64,000 nucleotides of DNA from Pseudoalteromonas luteoviolacea (GTDB taxonomy: Bacteria > Pseudomonadota > Gammaproteobacteria > Enterobacterales > Alteromonadaceae), in contig NZ_JAGJEH010000004.1 of NCBI RefSeq assembly GCF_018100925.1, positions 62,001 through 126,000 of the forward strand, written 5' to 3'. Under the pieces are notes generated by a model, which did no database searches, was not told where the DNA came from, and saw nothing but the letters and a program-made list of their open reading frames with translations. Both the position numbers and the translations under genes were made by a program. Below, one piece after another: positions 63,541 through 64,000 of this stretch; the stretch's first letter is position 1, and each line of letters opens with the position of its first letter.

Positions 63541-63743
63541 ATGTATATATTTCACTTGTCTTTAATTGGCAAATGATACTCTTTGAAACTTGTTTTTAAG
63601 ACAGGTAAAAAGGTTACTATTTGGATAATTTTTACCACCTGTTACCAAAGTCGCATAACCTCTTGTATTTTTTGCATTATTTATAAATTCACAGCTTATT
63701 TAACCTAAACAAAGATCAAAAAAGAAACTCACAACTGAAATAT

Positions 63744-63755
63744 ATTGTATACAAT
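63744..63755. promoter_or_regulatory. Palindrome ATTGTATACAAT, possible operator
   Basis: This 12-base perfect palindrome about 210 bases before the last start codon contains TTGTATACAA, a shape bound by GntR-type regulators. In such AT-rich DNA a chance match is possible. Confidence 0.3.
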
Positions 63756-63964
63756 TTATTTTCATTGTTGTAAGTTAAAAAACGTTTATTACAAATTAAA
63801 TGTCGTTTAAGTATTAAATTAATAACAATAAACTACTGATAATAAAGAATATTACAATTCACAATCAAGAGGTGCTGGCAGAAATGCCAATTGTTAACTT
63901 AGGTTTAAGCTGTACCTAAAACATATCAACTGTTAACAATAAAAATAAACTACAGGAGAACAAC

Positions 63965-64000
63965 ATGTTTTTATCCAAACCGGTACTAACGTTACCCAAA
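63965..64000 (+). CDS. Start of a gene cut by the right edge
   Basis: ATG at 63965 follows AGGAG (63954-63958) at good spacing and opens MFLSKPVLTLPK before the window ends. Twelve residues are too few to name a product. The strong ribosome site and long upstream region make a real gene likely. Confidence 0.55.
   Translation, partial: MFLSKPVLTLPK

Larger units (their letters stand above)
63276..63964. other. Intergenic region with two palindromes
   Basis: This 689-base AT-rich region holds the 28-base palindrome at 63513-63540 and ATTGTATACAAT at 63744-63755. No open frame is supported. It probably contains the promoter of the gene beginning at 63965. Confidence 0.5.

Overview
The window looks like chromosomal DNA of a marine gammaproteobacterium of the Alteromonadales, most likely Pseudoalteromonas. 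This rests on the roughly 40% GC sequence, a chloride-dependent type alpha-amylase with a long C-terminal domain like that of the Antarctic Pseudoalteromonas haloplanktis enzyme, a GlyGly-CTERM protein, and a laminarin-type polysaccharide utilisation cluster. The genus is an inference from protein resemblance; no rRNA or tRNA gene is present to confirm it.

Layout. 1-3.6 kb: the start of a diguanylate cyclase gene (cut by the window edge), a small secreted protein and a large PQQ-type sugar dehydrogenase with a GlyGly-CTERM tail. 4.15-11.33 kb: a tight four-gene operon encoding a KAP-family P-loop NTPase, a GAF-domain histidine kinase, a stand-alone receiver protein and a large HD-domain protein. 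I do not recognise this as a named system; it is the best candidate for an undescribed signalling or defence module. 11.4-22.7 kb: a loosely packed accessory stretch of mostly secreted orphan proteins. It includes a phosphodiesterase with a LamG-like domain and three lectin-like repeats, a discoidin-like protein, a Sel1-repeat protein and a possible polysaccharide lyase. It also holds three small peptides that share a 31-residue leader ending in Gly-Gly and carry different Cys-rich tails, like ribosomal peptide natural product precursors. The stretch ends with a DUF2628 membrane protein gene broken by one in-frame amber stop.

22.9-33.1 kb: ordinary housekeeping and metabolic genes (DUF885 peptidase, LysE exporter, peptide deformylase, D-cysteine desulfhydrase family enzyme, esterase, GFA protein, Na+/H+ antiporter, DUF523). 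33.4-37.0 kb: two tandem GH13 alpha-amylases, each preceded by the same near-palindromic LacI-type operator sequence; only the first keeps the C-terminal domain. 37.0-39.8 kb: a short repeat-rich intergenic patch, a chemotaxis receptor and a small membrane protein.

40.0-52.3 kb: a laminarin/beta-glucan utilisation locus read on the minus strand: GH16 lipoprotein with four repeated WDCCGG domains, TonB-dependent receptor, sugar MFS transporter and GH3 lipoprotein, preceded by a LytS/LytTR-type two-component pair. The expected flow is: outer-membrane GH16 cuts the glucan, the TonB receptor imports oligosaccharides, periplasmic GH3 releases glucose, and the MFS carrier takes it up. 52.6-56.0 kb: trhO, a DEAD-box helicase and a CvfB-like S1 protein. 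56.3-64 kb: a beta-lactamase-fold hydrolase, a DUF6435 small protein, a VOC protein, a second GFA protein, a secreted triple-repeat protein, a second esterase paralogue, an S41-like protein and the first codons of a further gene at the right edge.

Two palindromes built on TTGAGCGCGCTCAA (in front of the two-component genes and in the last intergenic region) suggest a shared regulator. No CRISPR array, complete insertion sequence or RNA gene was found by eye.
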